A DNA stretch of 64,000 nt from Hymenobacter setariae (GTDB lineage Bacteria; Bacteroidota; Bacteroidia; Cytophagales; Hymenobacteraceae), in contig NZ_VMRJ01000001.1 of the NCBI RefSeq assembly GCF_007713685.1, positions 1,222,129 to 1,286,128 of the forward strand, in the 5' to 3' direction. The notes below the pieces were generated by a model. The model searched no databases. It had not been told where the DNA came from and saw only the letters and a list, made by a program, of their open reading frames with translations. How positions within the stretch are numbered: position 1 is the stretch's first letter; the number at the start of each line of letters is the position of its first letter. Below are positions 1 to 8,298 of the stretch, in pieces. Both the position numbers and the translations under genes were made by a program.

Positions 1-204
1 GGTCTTGAAATCAACGCCAACCACATCAAGGGCGTGCGCGATGGCTGGGTGCGCGGCCGGGCCACGGCGCTGCACGTGGGCCGCAGCACGCAGGTGTGGG
101 AAATCCGCATCACGCACGAAGAAACTGGCGCGCTGGTGTGCATCAGCCGCATCACGATGGCCGTGATTGACCTGCCCGCGGCTGGTAGCAAAACCCAAGC
201 TTAA
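1..204 (+). CDS. PaaI/MenI-like hotdog thioesterase, C-terminal part
   Basis: The reading frame is open from the first base and ends in TAA at 202-204; the N-terminus lies outside the window. The 67 visible residues (starting GLEINANHIKGVRDG) match the C-terminal half of a hotdog-fold acyl-CoA thioesterase: GWVRGRATALHVGRSTQVWE followed by a strand pair ending in AVIDLP. Its stop overlaps the menF start by one base (TAATG), so the two are probably translationally coupled. That position in a menaquinone locus suggests it hydrolyses 1,4-dihydroxy-2-naphthoyl-CoA (the MenI step). This is inferred from context; the family has many substrates and the catalytic acid is not visible here. Confidence 0.8.
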   Translation, partial: GLEINANHIKGVRDGWVRGRATALHVGRSTQVWEIRITHEETGALVCISRITMAVIDLPAAGSKTQA

Positions 205-1439
205 TGCCCGGCGCAGAACCTCGGCTCCTCCCCTGGCCCGCCGCTACGGCCAGCCTCGACGCGCCGGCCCGGCTGCGCCACCTAGCAGCGGGTGCCCTGC
301 GCACGGGCCGGCCGCTGGCCATTTGGCGCGAGCCAGGTGCCACCACGCCGCGCCTGCTAGTAGCGCGTTCGCTCGAAGCTGCCTATACCGGCCTGCCGCC
401 GGCACTCGATGACCGAGCGCCGGCGGGCTTCGCCTTTTTCCCTTTCCGCGATTCCGACCACAACCCCGCTCTGTTTCTGCCCGCCGATGTACAGTTCGAG
501 GAAGCCCAGCCCGACGCGGTGCGCCTTTCGCCCGCTGCCCGCGATATGGCTCCTAACATCACGGCTTGGTTGGCGCTGCCCACCCCGCCCGAGTTGGCTT
601 GGCATTACAGTCCGCAACCCCCGCCCCACACCGCTACCGAAGCAGAATACACGGCGCTGGTGGAGCTAGGCGTAGCGGCCATTGAGGCGCGCACAGTGGG
701 CAAGGTGGTGAGCTCGCGGGCCGCCCGCCGCCCACTGCCGCCGGGGTTCGACCCGCTAGCGGCCTTCCAAGAGCTGTGCCGGCAGTACGAGCGCGCGTTT
801 GTATCCTTGGTAAGCGTGCCGGGCGTGGGCACTTGGCTGGGGGCCTCGCCCGAGGTGCTGGCCGAGGTCACGGCCGATGGGCTGTTTCATACCATGGCCT
901 TGGCGGGTACGCAGCCACTGCTGCACGGCTTGCGGCCGCAAGATGCCATTTGGCGGCAGAAGGAGATTGAAGAGCAGGCGCTGGTATCGCGCTACATTGT
1001 TAATTGCTTCAAGCAGTTGCGCCTGCGCGAATACCAGGAAACCGGCCCGCGCACCACCGTAGCCGGCGAGCTGCTGCACCTGCGCACCGACTTTGAGGTG
1101 GACCTCAAAAACGTGCCAGCGCCCGCCTCGTTGGGTACCGATATGCTGCGGCTGCTGCACCCAACTTCGGCCGTAGGTGGCATGCCGCGCACAGCGGCGC
1201 TGGAGTTTTTGGCGCGCCACGAGGGCTACGACCGAGCGTACTATAGCGGCTTCTTAGGTCCGGTAAACGTGGCCGCGCCTGGCGTATCGCGGCTCTTTGT
1301 TAATCTGCGCTGCCTGCAGCTGCGCACCAACGAGGCCATTCTTTACGCCGGCACGGGCCTTACCGTAGACTCGGACCCGGCGCGGGAGTGGCAAGAAACG
1401 GAGTATAAAATGCGCACGGCGGCGGCCGTGCTGTACTAA
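204..1439 (+). CDS. menF: Isochorismate synthase (MenF type)
   Basis: Chorismate-binding enzyme of 411 residues that isomerises chorismate to isochorismate, the first committed step to menaquinone. Visible signatures are GKVVSSR with the family lysine at residue 167, the AGTQP turn, HPTSAVGGMPRTAA, the YYSGFLGPVN strand, and the C-terminal AGTGLTVDSDP followed by EWQETEYKM, which includes Mg-binding acidic residues. The first ~140 residues are a poorly conserved domain, as usual. The ATG overlaps the preceding stop by one base. MenD follows after about 80 bases, so the immediate product is probably used by the next gene. A salicylate or anthranilate enzyme is less likely because menD and menB are adjacent. 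Confidence 0.93.
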   Translation: MPGAEPRLLPWPAATASLDAPARLRHLAAGALRTGRPLAIWREPGATTPRLLVARSLEAAYTGLPPALDDRAPAGFAFFPFRDSDHNPALFLPADVQFEEAQPDAVRLSPAARDMAPNITAWLALPTPPELAWHYSPQPPPHTATEAEYTALVELGVAAIEARTVGKVVSSRAARRPLPPGFDPLAAFQELCRQYERAFVSLVSVPGVGTWLGASPEVLAEVTADGLFHTMALAGTQPLLHGLRPQDAIWRQKEIEEQALVSRYIVNCFKQLRLREYQETGPRTTVAGELLHLRTDFEVDLKNVPAPASLGTDMLRLLHPTSAVGGMPRTAALEFLARHEGYDRAYYSGFLGPVNVAAPGVSRLFVNLRCLQLRTNEAILYAGTGLTVDSDPAREWQETEYKMRTAAAVLY

Positions 1440-1517
1440 AGAACCGTACCCGTACTGGCTGCCATGCTCCCTTTGGAATACCAGATGAGCATGACAGGCA
1501 CTTTTGAATTTGTTGCA

Positions 1518-3449
1518 ATGAATCCTCTCCAGGCCGTTTTTAACATCGCCGAAATCTGTGCCCGGCACGGTATTACCGACGTTATTCTGTCGCCGGGCTC
1601 GCGCTCGGCGCCGCTCACGCTGGCCTTTGCGCGGCACCCAGCCTACCGGGGCAAGCTGCGCGTGGTGCCCGATGAGCGGGCAGCGGCGTTTATCGGCCTA
1701 GGTATCGCGCAGGCCACGCGGCGGCCGGTGGTGCTGGTGTGCACCAGCGGCACGGCAGGCCTCAACTACGCCCCAGCCGTGGCCGAGGCGTTTTTTCAGC
1801 AACTGCCGCTGCTGGTGCTCACCGCCGACCGGCCGCCCGAGTGGATAGACCAGCTCGATGGCCAAACCATCCGGCAGCGCGACCTATACGGTGCGCACGC
1901 CAAAGGCACCTTCGACTTTCCGGCCGATACCTCGCACGCCGACGCTAAGTGGCACGGCGAGCGGCTACTCAACGAAGCTATCAACCTAACCCAGACTTTC
2001 CCGGCCGGGCCAGTGCAGGTAAACGTGCCCCTGCGCGAGCCCTTCTACCCCAAGGCGGGTGAAGAAATGAGCTACGAGCAGCACGTCAAAATCATCCGCG
2101 ACGACCACTCGAACACCATCTTGCCCCCGGCCGAAATCTTGGACTTGCGGCGGCAGCTGCGCGAGGCGGGCCGTGTGCTGGTAGTGGCTGGCCAGCAGCC
2201 CGAAAACCCGACCCTCACGGCTGCGCTCTACGAGTTTGCCGAGGCGCGGCAGGTGCCGGTGGTAGCCGATACTATTGCGAACCTAGGCGACGTGCCGGCC
2301 GTGCGGCGGCAGGATATTTTCCTGGCGGGCTTGTCAAAGGAAGATAAAGCGGCGCTGCGTCCCGATTTGCTCATCACCTTCGGGCAATCGCTTATTTCGA
2401 AAGCGCTGAAGCTGTTTTTGCGCGACGCGGCGCCCGCCCAGCACTGGCACTTGCAGCCAGCCGGCGAGGTAGCTGATACCTTTCGGCGGCTCACACGCAT
2501 TATTCGGGTGCAGCCCGCAGTGTTTTTTCAGCAGCTAGCGGTGTTCGATACAAAGGACTATCACCGCGATACGGTGCCCACGGCCGCGGTCTTGAAAACC
2601 ACTGACGGTAATGGGTCCAGAGGTTCGAATCCCCCCTTCTCCGCAAATGCGCGCGTAGACCAACAGGTCATCGCGGCTTCGAATCCCATCCTCTCTGCGA
2701 AAGATGAGGCCAGTTTGACTCCTAATGCGACCACTACTAAGGAGCCTGGCTTTGGTGCGATGCCTACTGTTGCCACAGAGCCAACCCTCACCTGGCAGCA
2801 AGCCGACGCTGCCGCGGCCCAGTTCCTAGGTAGCTTCTTCGCCGCCGAAGGCCAACCGTTCAACGAGTTCTCGGCCATGCGCCAGGCGCTGGCAATGCTG
2901 CCCGATGGCACGGCGCTGCACCTAGCCAATAGCATGGCCGTGCGCTACGCCAACATTCTAGGGCTACCAGCGGGGCGACAAATCGACGTATTTGCTAACA
3001 GGGGTACCAGCGGTATTGATGGCTGCAACTCAACGGCGGTGGGCGCGGCGCTGGCGCAGCCCGCGCGGCCGGTGGTGCTGCTGACCGGCGACGTAGCGTT
3101 TTTCTACGACCGCAACGCCTTCTGGCACAACTACCCCACGCCTAACCTGCGGGTAGTACTCTTCAACAACCACGGCGGCGGCATCTTCCGCCTAATCGAC
3201 GGGCCGCGGCAGCAGCCGGAGCTAGACGAGTTTTTTGAGACGCACCAAGCGCTCACGGCCGAGAACCTGTGCCGCGATTTTAAACTGCGGTATCTACCCG
3301 TGGCATCGTTCGAAGAACTTGCTACGGCGCTGCCGGTTTTCTTTGCAGCCGAAAGTGGCGCGGCAGTGCTCGAAATCTTCACCGACTCGAAAACCAACGC
3401 GTCGTTTTTTGAGGACTACCGTAAGGCGGTAAAGCAAGCTTTTTCTTAG
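1518..3449 (+). CDS. menD: SEPHCHC synthase MenD, with an in-frame insertion
   Basis: Thiamine-diphosphate enzyme that joins isochorismate and 2-oxoglutarate. I chose ATG 1518 (MNPLQAVFN) over an upstream start at 1464 because homology begins there. It has 643 residues, against about 550-580 in most MenD proteins. The PYR domain is N-terminal (LSPGSRSAPLTLAF, and DERAAAF with the catalytic Glu). The PP domain is C-terminal, with GDVAFFYDRN near residue 523 (usually GDLSFLHD) and FNNHGGGIFRL. The excess is a hydrophilic stretch at about residues 353-422, between the middle and PP domains. Its DNA is recognisably the 3' part of class II tRNA genes (see 2586-2698). The frame stays open through it and the flanking domains look intact, so the enzyme is probably functional with a longer surface linker. 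Confidence 0.93.
   Translation: MNPLQAVFNIAEICARHGITDVILSPGSRSAPLTLAFARHPAYRGKLRVVPDERAAAFIGLGIAQATRRPVVLVCTSGTAGLNYAPAVAEAFFQQLPLLVLTADRPPEWIDQLDGQTIRQRDLYGAHAKGTFDFPADTSHADAKWHGERLLNEAINLTQTFPAGPVQVNVPLREPFYPKAGEEMSYEQHVKIIRDDHSNTILPPAEILDLRRQLREAGRVLVVAGQQPENPTLTAALYEFAEARQVPVVADTIANLGDVPAVRRQDIFLAGLSKEDKAALRPDLLITFGQSLISKALKLFLRDAAPAQHWHLQPAGEVADTFRRLTRIIRVQPAVFFQQLAVFDTKDYHRDTVPTAAVLKTTDGNGSRGSNPPFSANARVDQQVIAASNPILSAKDEASLTPNATTTKEPGFGAMPTVATEPTLTWQQADAAAAQFLGSFFAAEGQPFNEFSAMRQALAMLPDGTALHLANSMAVRYANILGLPAGRQIDVFANRGTSGIDGCNSTAVGAALAQPARPVVLLTGDVAFFYDRNAFWHNYPTPNLRVVLFNNHGGGIFRLIDGPRQQPELDEFFETHQALTAENLCRDFKLRYLPVASFEELATALPVFFAAESGAAVLEIFTDSKTNASFFEDYRKAVKQAFS
2586..2645 (+). pseudogene. 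Remnant of tRNA-Ser(TGA), 3' half, inside menD
   Basis: Reading 5'-3' there is an anticodon arm with loop CTTGAAA (anticodon TGA) and stem GCGGT/ACCAC with one mismatch. A long variable region follows, then a T loop TTCGAAT at 2624-2630 flanked by G-rich and C-rich stem strands, then CTTCTCC, a discriminator G and C. This is the order and spacing of a class II serine tRNA from the anticodon stem to the acceptor end. The 5' half (acceptor strand and D arm) is missing, so it cannot be a working tRNA. It lies in the same direction as menD and is translated as part of it. Identity as serine is from the anticodon and the long variable arm; a covariance model was not run. Confidence 0.75.
2652..2698 (+). 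pseudogene. Second class II tRNA 3' fragment inside menD
   Basis: Directly after the first fragment there is a GACC-AACA-GGTC hairpin (2657-2668), like a class II variable arm, followed by T loop TTCGAAT (2678-2684), CCCATCC and TCTCTGC. The T stem is degraded (first pair C-C). The anticodon arm is not recognisable. It looks like the 3' third of another Ser or Leu tRNA. Two fragments in tandem and in the same orientation suggest duplication or repeated insertion rather than chance. Confidence 0.5.
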
Positions 3450-3454
3450 TGTTT

Positions 3455-3561
3455 TGTCATGCTGACGAAGGAAGCATCTTATCACGGCTGCTTTCATCAG
3501 CATTCATCTTGTACCCGAGCGTTGCGAACGTGATAAGCTGCTTCGCAAGCTCAGCATGACA
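3455..3561. repeat. Imperfect palindrome, TGTCATGCTGA family
   Basis: Outer arms TGTCATGCTGACGAAG... and ...GCTCAGCATGACA are inverted around GAAGCATCTTATCAC/GTGATAAGCTGCTTC. It fills the menD-menB gap almost completely. The same arms occur at 24414-24532 and 27157-27280. This copy is more degenerate, with an extra central segment. It may act as a stem-loop in the men transcript. Confidence 0.8.
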
Positions 3562-3568
3562 GTTATAT

Positions 3569-4393
3569 ATGGCTGAATCCATCGAGTGGACCCCGATTAA
3601 GGAGTTCCAAGAAATTCTCTTCTCCCAGCACGGAGGTATTGCCAAAATCAGCATCAACCGGCCGCAGGTGCACAACGCCTTCACGCCGCTTACGGTGCAG
3701 GAAATGATTGAGGCCATGGACATTTGCCGCAATCGCACCGATATCGGGGTCATCATCCTTACCGGTGAGGGTGGGCGTGCCTTCTGCTCGGGCGGCGACC
3801 AGAGCGTGCGCGGCCACGGCGGCTACGTGGGCGAAGACACCGTGCCTCGCCTCAACGTGCTCGACCTGCAAAAGATGATTCGCAGCATCCCCAAGCCCGT
3901 GATTGCGATGGTGGCCGGCTGGGCCATCGGCGGCGGCCACGTGCTGCACGTGGTGTGCGACCTAACCGTAGCGGCCGAAAACGCCCGCTTCGGCCAAACT
4001 GGCCCCAACGTGGGGTCGTTTGACGGCGGCTTTGGCGCGAGCTACCTAGCGCGCATCGTAGGCCAGAAGAAAGCCCGCGAAATTTGGTTTCTCTGCGACC
4101 AGTACGACGCCCAGGAAGCCCTCGACATGGGCCTAATAAACAAAGTAGTGCCGCTCGACAAGCTCGAAGAAACAACCGTAGCCTGGTGCAATAAGATATT
4201 GCAAAAGAGCCCACTGGCTTTGCGCATGCTAAAATCGTCGTTCAACGCCGAGCTCGACGGCCAGGCTGGCATTCAGGAGCTGGCCGGCAATGCTACGCTG
4301 CTGTATTACCTCAGCGAAGAAGCCAAAGAAGGCAAAAACGCTTTCCTAGAAAAGCGCCAGCCCGACTTCTCGAAATTTCCGAAGTTTCCGTAA
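3569..4393 (+). CDS. menB: 1,4-dihydroxy-2-naphthoyl-CoA synthase
   Basis: Crotonase-fold enzyme of 274 residues that cyclises O-succinylbenzoyl-CoA to DHNA-CoA. Signatures include SGGDQSVRG, the oxyanion-hole region [32 protein letters not shown] and [20 protein letters not shown]; the C-terminus [12 protein letters not shown] is the normal MenB ending. The Gly in QTGP and the overall fit match the bicarbonate-dependent MenB type, from family knowledge. It follows menD in the same direction after a palindrome-filled gap of 119 bases. The substrate needs MenE (7163-8287) and MenC, and MenC is not in this window. Confidence 0.96.
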   Translation: MAESIEWTPIKEFQEILFSQHGGIAKISINRPQVHNAFTPLTVQEMIEAMDICRNRTDIGVIILTGEGGRAFCSGGDQSVRGHGGYVGEDTVPRLNVLDLQKMIRSIPKPVIAMVAGWAIGGGHVLHVVCDLTVAAENARFGQTGPNVGSFDGGFGASYLARIVGQKKAREIWFLCDQYDAQEALDMGLINKVVPLDKLEETTVAWCNKILQKSPLALRMLKSSFNAELDGQAGIQELAGNATLLYYLSEEAKEGKNAFLEKRQPDFSKFPKFP

Positions 4394-4430
4394 AGCTTAG
4401 CGCCCTTATTGGGTGCCTACCTAGGCCACT

Positions 4431-4478
4431 AAAACGCCCATCACAGCTGCCACAAAAGGTAAGTGTGGTGGGCGTTTT
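4431..4478 (+). terminator. Intrinsic terminator after menB
   Basis: AAAACGCCCATCACA pairs with TGTGGTGGGCGTTTT around a loop and ends in a T run. It lies 40 bases after the menB stop and separates menB from the gene at 4590. Confidence 0.75.
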
Positions 4479-4589
4479 TGCTGGTAGCACCTAGAGGGCC
4501 TTCATCTTACCCTCAGGTCGTTATTTTTTATTGCGGTATCTGCGCCGCCCTGTACCCCATTCAGGGCAGCATCACCATATACCGAAGGA

Positions 4590-5405
4590 ATGACGAAATT
4601 AAAAATAGCTTTATTACTCGTAATCTGTATTTTAAGCAAAGTATCTTCCGCTCAGATTAGCCCGCCAGGTTTAGGAGCAGCCCACACCGCCGATTGGCTG
4701 GCGCTGGGTGTAAGGCAAGACCTAGACTCGCTGAAAAAGTGGCAATCGATGAGTTATATCGGCTTGGGGAGAAAGAGTAGTCTCGCTAATTATAACCCTT
4801 TAGCGAAGTCCTCCATCCTGGTTCTGAACCAAGAGTTTTACTACAAATTTCATCCCCACTGGCAAACCTCTTTTGCCCTCAGCTACCGCCACCAAAACGA
4901 ATATTCTGATAGTTATCCTTACGAGCCCGAAAATCCGGCTTTTGAGCAGGAGTTCCGGTTATACAGCAGAATATCTTACGTGCTGGAAACGCCTCGCTTC
5001 AAGCTGGTCCCGACTTTCCGGCAAGAATTCCGAAAATTCTACACGCCTACCTTCACGAGGGGAGCCGAAACCTTTCAATTTCGCTCTAGACTACGCCTGC
5101 AATTGACGGTAAACCTAGACGCGGCAAAAGTTCATCGACTCATTGTCAGCTCCGAGCAGCTATTTTCGGCGAGCGACCTGTCTTTTCCCAATCACTGGAC
5201 GAGGCTGGGCTACCGCGAGAGCCGATTTGTTGGCTACTATTCGGTAGCGCCCAAAGCATTTCCCCTAATTTTTGACTTTGGCTACATGGCCAATTGGCTT
5301 GGGGGTCCCTCGCCTGCTGTTGTGCATTACGCTGCTCTCGATATCATCTGGAAAAACCCTTTTGGACACCATCGACCCAACCGGCGTGCTTCCTTCAAGC
5401 AGTAA
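4590..5405 (+). CDS. Secreted DUF2490-like beta-barrel protein
   Basis: Protein of 271 residues with a clear signal peptide (KIALLLVICILSKVSSAQ). The rest is made of alternating aromatic strands typical of a small outer-membrane barrel (FYYKFHPHWQTSFALSYRHQ, FKLVPTFRQEFRKF, FRSRLRLQLTVNL). The overall look is that of DUF2490, a family of unknown function in Bacteroidota. The gene is noticeably less GC-rich than the men genes around it and contains no CCTAGG hexamer, which hints at a different history. It sits between terminator-like elements and has no obvious partner in the menaquinone pathway. Confidence 0.65.
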   Translation: MTKLKIALLLVICILSKVSSAQISPPGLGAAHTADWLALGVRQDLDSLKKWQSMSYIGLGRKSSLANYNPLAKSSILVLNQEFYYKFHPHWQTSFALSYRHQNEYSDSYPYEPENPAFEQEFRLYSRISYVLETPRFKLVPTFRQEFRKFYTPTFTRGAETFQFRSRLRLQLTVNLDAAKVHRLIVSSEQLFSASDLSFPNHWTRLGYRESRFVGYYSVAPKAFPLIFDFGYMANWLGGPSPAVVHYAALDIIWKNPFGHHRPNRRASFKQ

Positions 5406-6039
5406 AAGTAAGAGTAAGCTACCCAGCAACGCGAACGTTACTCACGGCTGCATTTCTAAAGCAGCTCGTTGGCTATCCGCGGCCTACCTAGGCAGCAAAA
5501 AGCCCAGCCACTGATGGCCAGGCTTTCATGCATTATGAATAATCGCTGCTAATTAAAAACTAAACCCTAGGGCGTGCAAACTGGCGCAAACGCCTGAGAA
5601 AAACCGCAGGCGCTCTTGCTTGCGCCATTTTTTTAGGGCTTTGGCGCGGGCTTTGGCGGCGGCCAAAATAGGGCACGGCGCGGCGGTAGCAGCAGGGGCA
5701 CTAGTTCCGGTAGCCAGTACCAATTCGGGGGTGGAATGCGGGTGGGATTGCATGGCGGGTGAGAGGTTAGTGTATCTTAAATATAGCCCTTTCTTTTGTG
5801 AAAAGCAAATGAAGTTGCCAATTGCCCGACAACTACGCTGCCCTTGCGAGCAGCTTATTTCGTGGTGCTTTTCGTTGCAGCTTTGATGGCTTACCCGCGC
5901 TACTGACCTCCTCACTAGGTAGCCTGGGTAGCGACACTCTCTGTTCAAGCCCTAGCCCTATATTGACCGAGAAACCTCGAAGCTTTGGCACTAGGCCTAG
6001 GTGCCAATGCTAGGCTGCGCCTGCATGTCCTTATTCGCG
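5406..6039. other. Long intergenic stretch with a possible small gene
   Basis: A weak hairpin (AAAGCC...GGCTTT, 5499-5526) follows the barrel gene. The only coding candidate is a small minus-strand ORF at 5553-5753, listed separately. The rest (5754-6039) shows no gene I can support. Confidence 0.5.
5553..5753 (-). CDS. Possible small basic protein, 66 residues
   Basis: ATG at 5753 opens a 66-residue frame with a Ser/Thr/Ala-rich start and a basic helix-like segment (AKARAKALKKWRKQERLRFF) near the end. Upstream on the minus strand is TTG, then about 21 bases, then TATATTTA, close to the Bacteroidota promoter pattern. I recognise no family. A longer version of the frame reaches 5948 but its start part reads like non-coding sequence. 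It could be chance. Confidence 0.35.
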   Translation of the reverse strand: MQSHPHSTPELVLATGTSAPAATAAPCPILAAAKARAKALKKWRKQERLRFFSGVCASLHALGFSF

Positions 6040-6585
6040 ATGTCTGATTTTTTACGCGCTTTATCTGAACGTGAGCAGCTGCTTTATCAGCGCACGGTCG
6101 CCTTCACTGGCACCATGGAAAGCAAGGAAGCGCAATTGCGCAGCAGCGGCATTATAGAAGAATATCGGCAGTTGCACGCAGCGTACTGGGCCCTATTGCA
6201 AGCGAGTTCAGATAAGCAGGAGCAGGTGGAATTACTAAAGCGCGTGGTTTTTCTTAATTGGTACCAATGGGCTGAGCCTACTATTTACTCTGGCATTGAC
6301 GAGTTGGACGAGGAAGTAGTGCAGGCTGCCTACTCTTTACTAGACAGCTGGTTAGAGCACGACACATTAGACCAAGAGTTTCGGTGGATGCTGTCGTATT
6401 ACGCCACGTGGGACTATGCCATTCTGCCTTATTCCGAAAACCACTTGCCTTTTCTAACTGCTTTTGTGAGGGAGGCTAGCCAGTCGGTGGTGTACCCGCC
6501 CCAGGGGCAACTTCCTCGGCACAGCATGGATAACCGTGGCCAGATGGGGCGCTATTGGCAGTCAGTAGGTCTTGAAATTTCGTAA
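6040..6585 (+). CDS. Uncharacterised soluble protein
   Basis: 181 residues from ATG 6040 (MSDFLRALSEREQLL); an in-frame GTG at 6001 is possible but adds a cysteine-rich stretch without homology features. It is acidic and apparently all helical, rich in Trp, Tyr and Leu (VVFLNWYQWAEPTIYSG, FRWMLSYYATWDYAI), with no signal peptide or membrane segment. I recognise no domain. Base composition is lower in GC than neighbouring men genes. It is followed after 90 bases by the membrane protein at 6676. Confidence 0.6.
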   Translation: MSDFLRALSEREQLLYQRTVAFTGTMESKEAQLRSSGIIEEYRQLHAAYWALLQASSDKQEQVELLKRVVFLNWYQWAEPTIYSGIDELDEEVVQAAYSLLDSWLEHDTLDQEFRWMLSYYATWDYAILPYSENHLPFLTAFVREASQSVVYPPQGQLPRHSMDNRGQMGRYWQSVGLEIS

Positions 6586-6675
6586 AGCAGGTGGCCTTAG
6601 CCGTTAGTATAGGTAGCGCGGGCAGTACTTTACGGCTGCTTACTTCAGCCTGATACCTTAGGCCTGTTTTTTTTA

Positions 6676-7125
6676 ATGACGAACGCCGAGTACAACCGTA
6701 ACATCCAGCGCTTTCGGCGGGCGCACTGGCTGCACTATGGCGCCCAGGCCCTGCTGATGGGTTGCGCCGGGCTAGCCACCCGCCACGGAGTAGCTGGGCC
6801 CGCCGCCGTAAACCCGCAATTGGCTACGTGGCCGGCGCTGCTGGCCCTAGCCGTGGCAGTGCCGCTGCTAAGTGTGGTGCTCTACGGCGTGTGCCAAAGT
6901 ATCAGGCCTAACCTGCGGCGGCCCTACGCCGAGAATATGCGCATCTACCTCAGCCGGCTGGTGGTGCGCAATAGCCTACTAGGGCTATTGGGCCTGCCAC
7001 TGCTGGCGGCCTACCTGCTCACACACCAGTTAGCGATACTAGCCATTTATGCGGGCTTGCTGCTCTTTTTGGGGCAGCGCACGGCGCCTTCGGCCAAGAC
7101 CTACCAGCGCTGGCTGCTAACCTAG
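6676..7125 (+). CDS. Small multi-pass membrane protein in the men locus
   Basis: 149 residues. It starts with a basic amphipathic segment (YNRNIQRFRRAHWLHYG), then hydrophobic spans at about residues 22-40, 55-75, 98-115 and 118-133. There is no signal peptide and no recognised family. The ATG is preceded directly by a run of eight T. MenE starts 37 bases after its stop in the same direction, so the two are likely co-transcribed. A role in the membrane step of menaquinone synthesis is possible from position only. Confidence 0.65.
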   Translation: MTNAEYNRNIQRFRRAHWLHYGAQALLMGCAGLATRHGVAGPAAVNPQLATWPALLALAVAVPLLSVVLYGVCQSIRPNLRRPYAENMRIYLSRLVVRNSLLGLLGLPLLAAYLLTHQLAILAIYAGLLLFLGQRTAPSAKTYQRWLLT

Positions 7126-7162
7126 GGGGCTAACAAAACCTGCGGCGGCGCGTTTCCTACCC

Positions 7163-8287
7163 ATGCCCTCCCCCAACCTCCCCACCTCCCTGCTGCTCAA
7201 CGGCCGCGAATTCAGCTACGACGCCCTGCGCCAAACGCCCGACCCGCACGCTAGCCTCAATGGCTATGAGGCCCGCGTGTTAGAGTTGCTGCGTCAATGG
7301 CTTTTGGGGGCTCAGGAGTTTGGGCAGCGCACCTCGGGCAGCACCGGCGACCCGCAACTCATTGTGCTGACGCGGCGGCAGCTCGCAGCGTCGGCCGCCC
7401 GCACCGGCGACTATTTCGACCTAGGGCCCGGCGACCGGGCCTTGGTATGCCTCAACTGCGAGTACATCGGGGGCAAGATGATGCTAGTTCGTGGCCTCGA
7501 ACGCAACATGCACCTGACCGTGGTGGAGCCACACGCCGACCCCTTTGCAGAGGTAGCAACTGAGGCAGAGTTCGACTTCGCGGCCTTTGTGCCCATGCAG
7601 CTTAGCGCCATGCTGGCGGCCGGCCGCGCCCCACGGCTCAATAAAATGCGCGCCATCTTGGTGGGCGGCGCGGGCGTGGCGCCCAGCTTGCTGCACCAGA
7701 TTGAGCAGCTCAGCGTGCCGGTGTACCTCACCTACGGCATGACCGAAACGGCCTCGCACATAGCGCTGCGCCGCCTCAATGGCCCCGATGCCTCGCCACA
7801 CTACCGCGGGCTGCCCGGCCTGCACCTAGGGCAAGATGAGCGCGGCTGCCTCACGGTGCGCGGCGACGTGACCGACGACCAGCTTATCGTGACCAACGAC
7901 CGCATTGAGTTGCTCGACAAGCATACCTTCGACTGGCTGGGCCGGGTCGATTTTGTAGTAAACTCGGGCGGCGTGAAAGTGCAGGCTGAAAAAGTGGAGC
8001 AGGTGCTCGACGTAGCCCTGGCCGAGGTAGGCGAGTCGCGCCGGGCCTTTGTGGCAGGCCGTCCCGACGAGCGCCTGGGCCAAGCCGTAACGGCTTATAT
8101 AGAAGGCACTTCCTTGCCTGATGAAGTAGCAGCACAGGTGCTCGCTTTGCTGCGCACGCGCCTGGGCCAGTACGAGGTACCTAGGGCCCTGGTGTACGTG
8201 CCAGCGTTCGAAACTACGGCATCGGGCAAGCTTGATAGGGCGGCTACGCTACGCGCCGCCGAGGCTGGCGCACTGCCGCCGGGGTAA
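7163..8287 (+). CDS. menE: O-succinylbenzoate-CoA ligase
   Basis: AMP-forming ligase of 374 residues that activates O-succinylbenzoate for MenB. Core motifs are present: TSGSTGDPQ (phosphate loop, residue ~57), YGMTETASH (~192), the hinge region WLGRVDFVVNSGGVKVQ, and the C-terminal ASGKLDR with the catalytic lysine. It is about 100 residues shorter than the Bacillus or E. coli enzymes, because the N-terminal subdomain is reduced; short MenE forms are common in Bacteroidota. Placement in the men locus supports MenE rather than another acyl-CoA ligase. Confidence 0.9.
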   Translation: MPSPNLPTSLLLNGREFSYDALRQTPDPHASLNGYEARVLELLRQWLLGAQEFGQRTSGSTGDPQLIVLTRRQLAASAARTGDYFDLGPGDRALVCLNCEYIGGKMMLVRGLERNMHLTVVEPHADPFAEVATEAEFDFAAFVPMQLSAMLAAGRAPRLNKMRAILVGGAGVAPSLLHQIEQLSVPVYLTYGMTETASHIALRRLNGPDASPHYRGLPGLHLGQDERGCLTVRGDVTDDQLIVTNDRIELLDKHTFDWLGRVDFVVNSGGVKVQAEKVEQVLDVALAEVGESRRAFVAGRPDERLGQAVTAYIEGTSLPDEVAAQVLALLRTRLGQYEVPRALVYVPAFETTASGKLDRAATLRAAEAGALPPG

Positions 8288-8298
8288 TTTTGCCCGGA

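Noticed and set aside
756..1220. 154-residue minus-strand ORF opposite menF
   Set aside because: Antisense to conserved menF motifs, with no features of a real protein.
2586..2698. A functional tRNA gene
   Set aside because: Only the anticodon arm and 3' parts are present; no D arm or 5' acceptor strand, and the stems contain mismatches.
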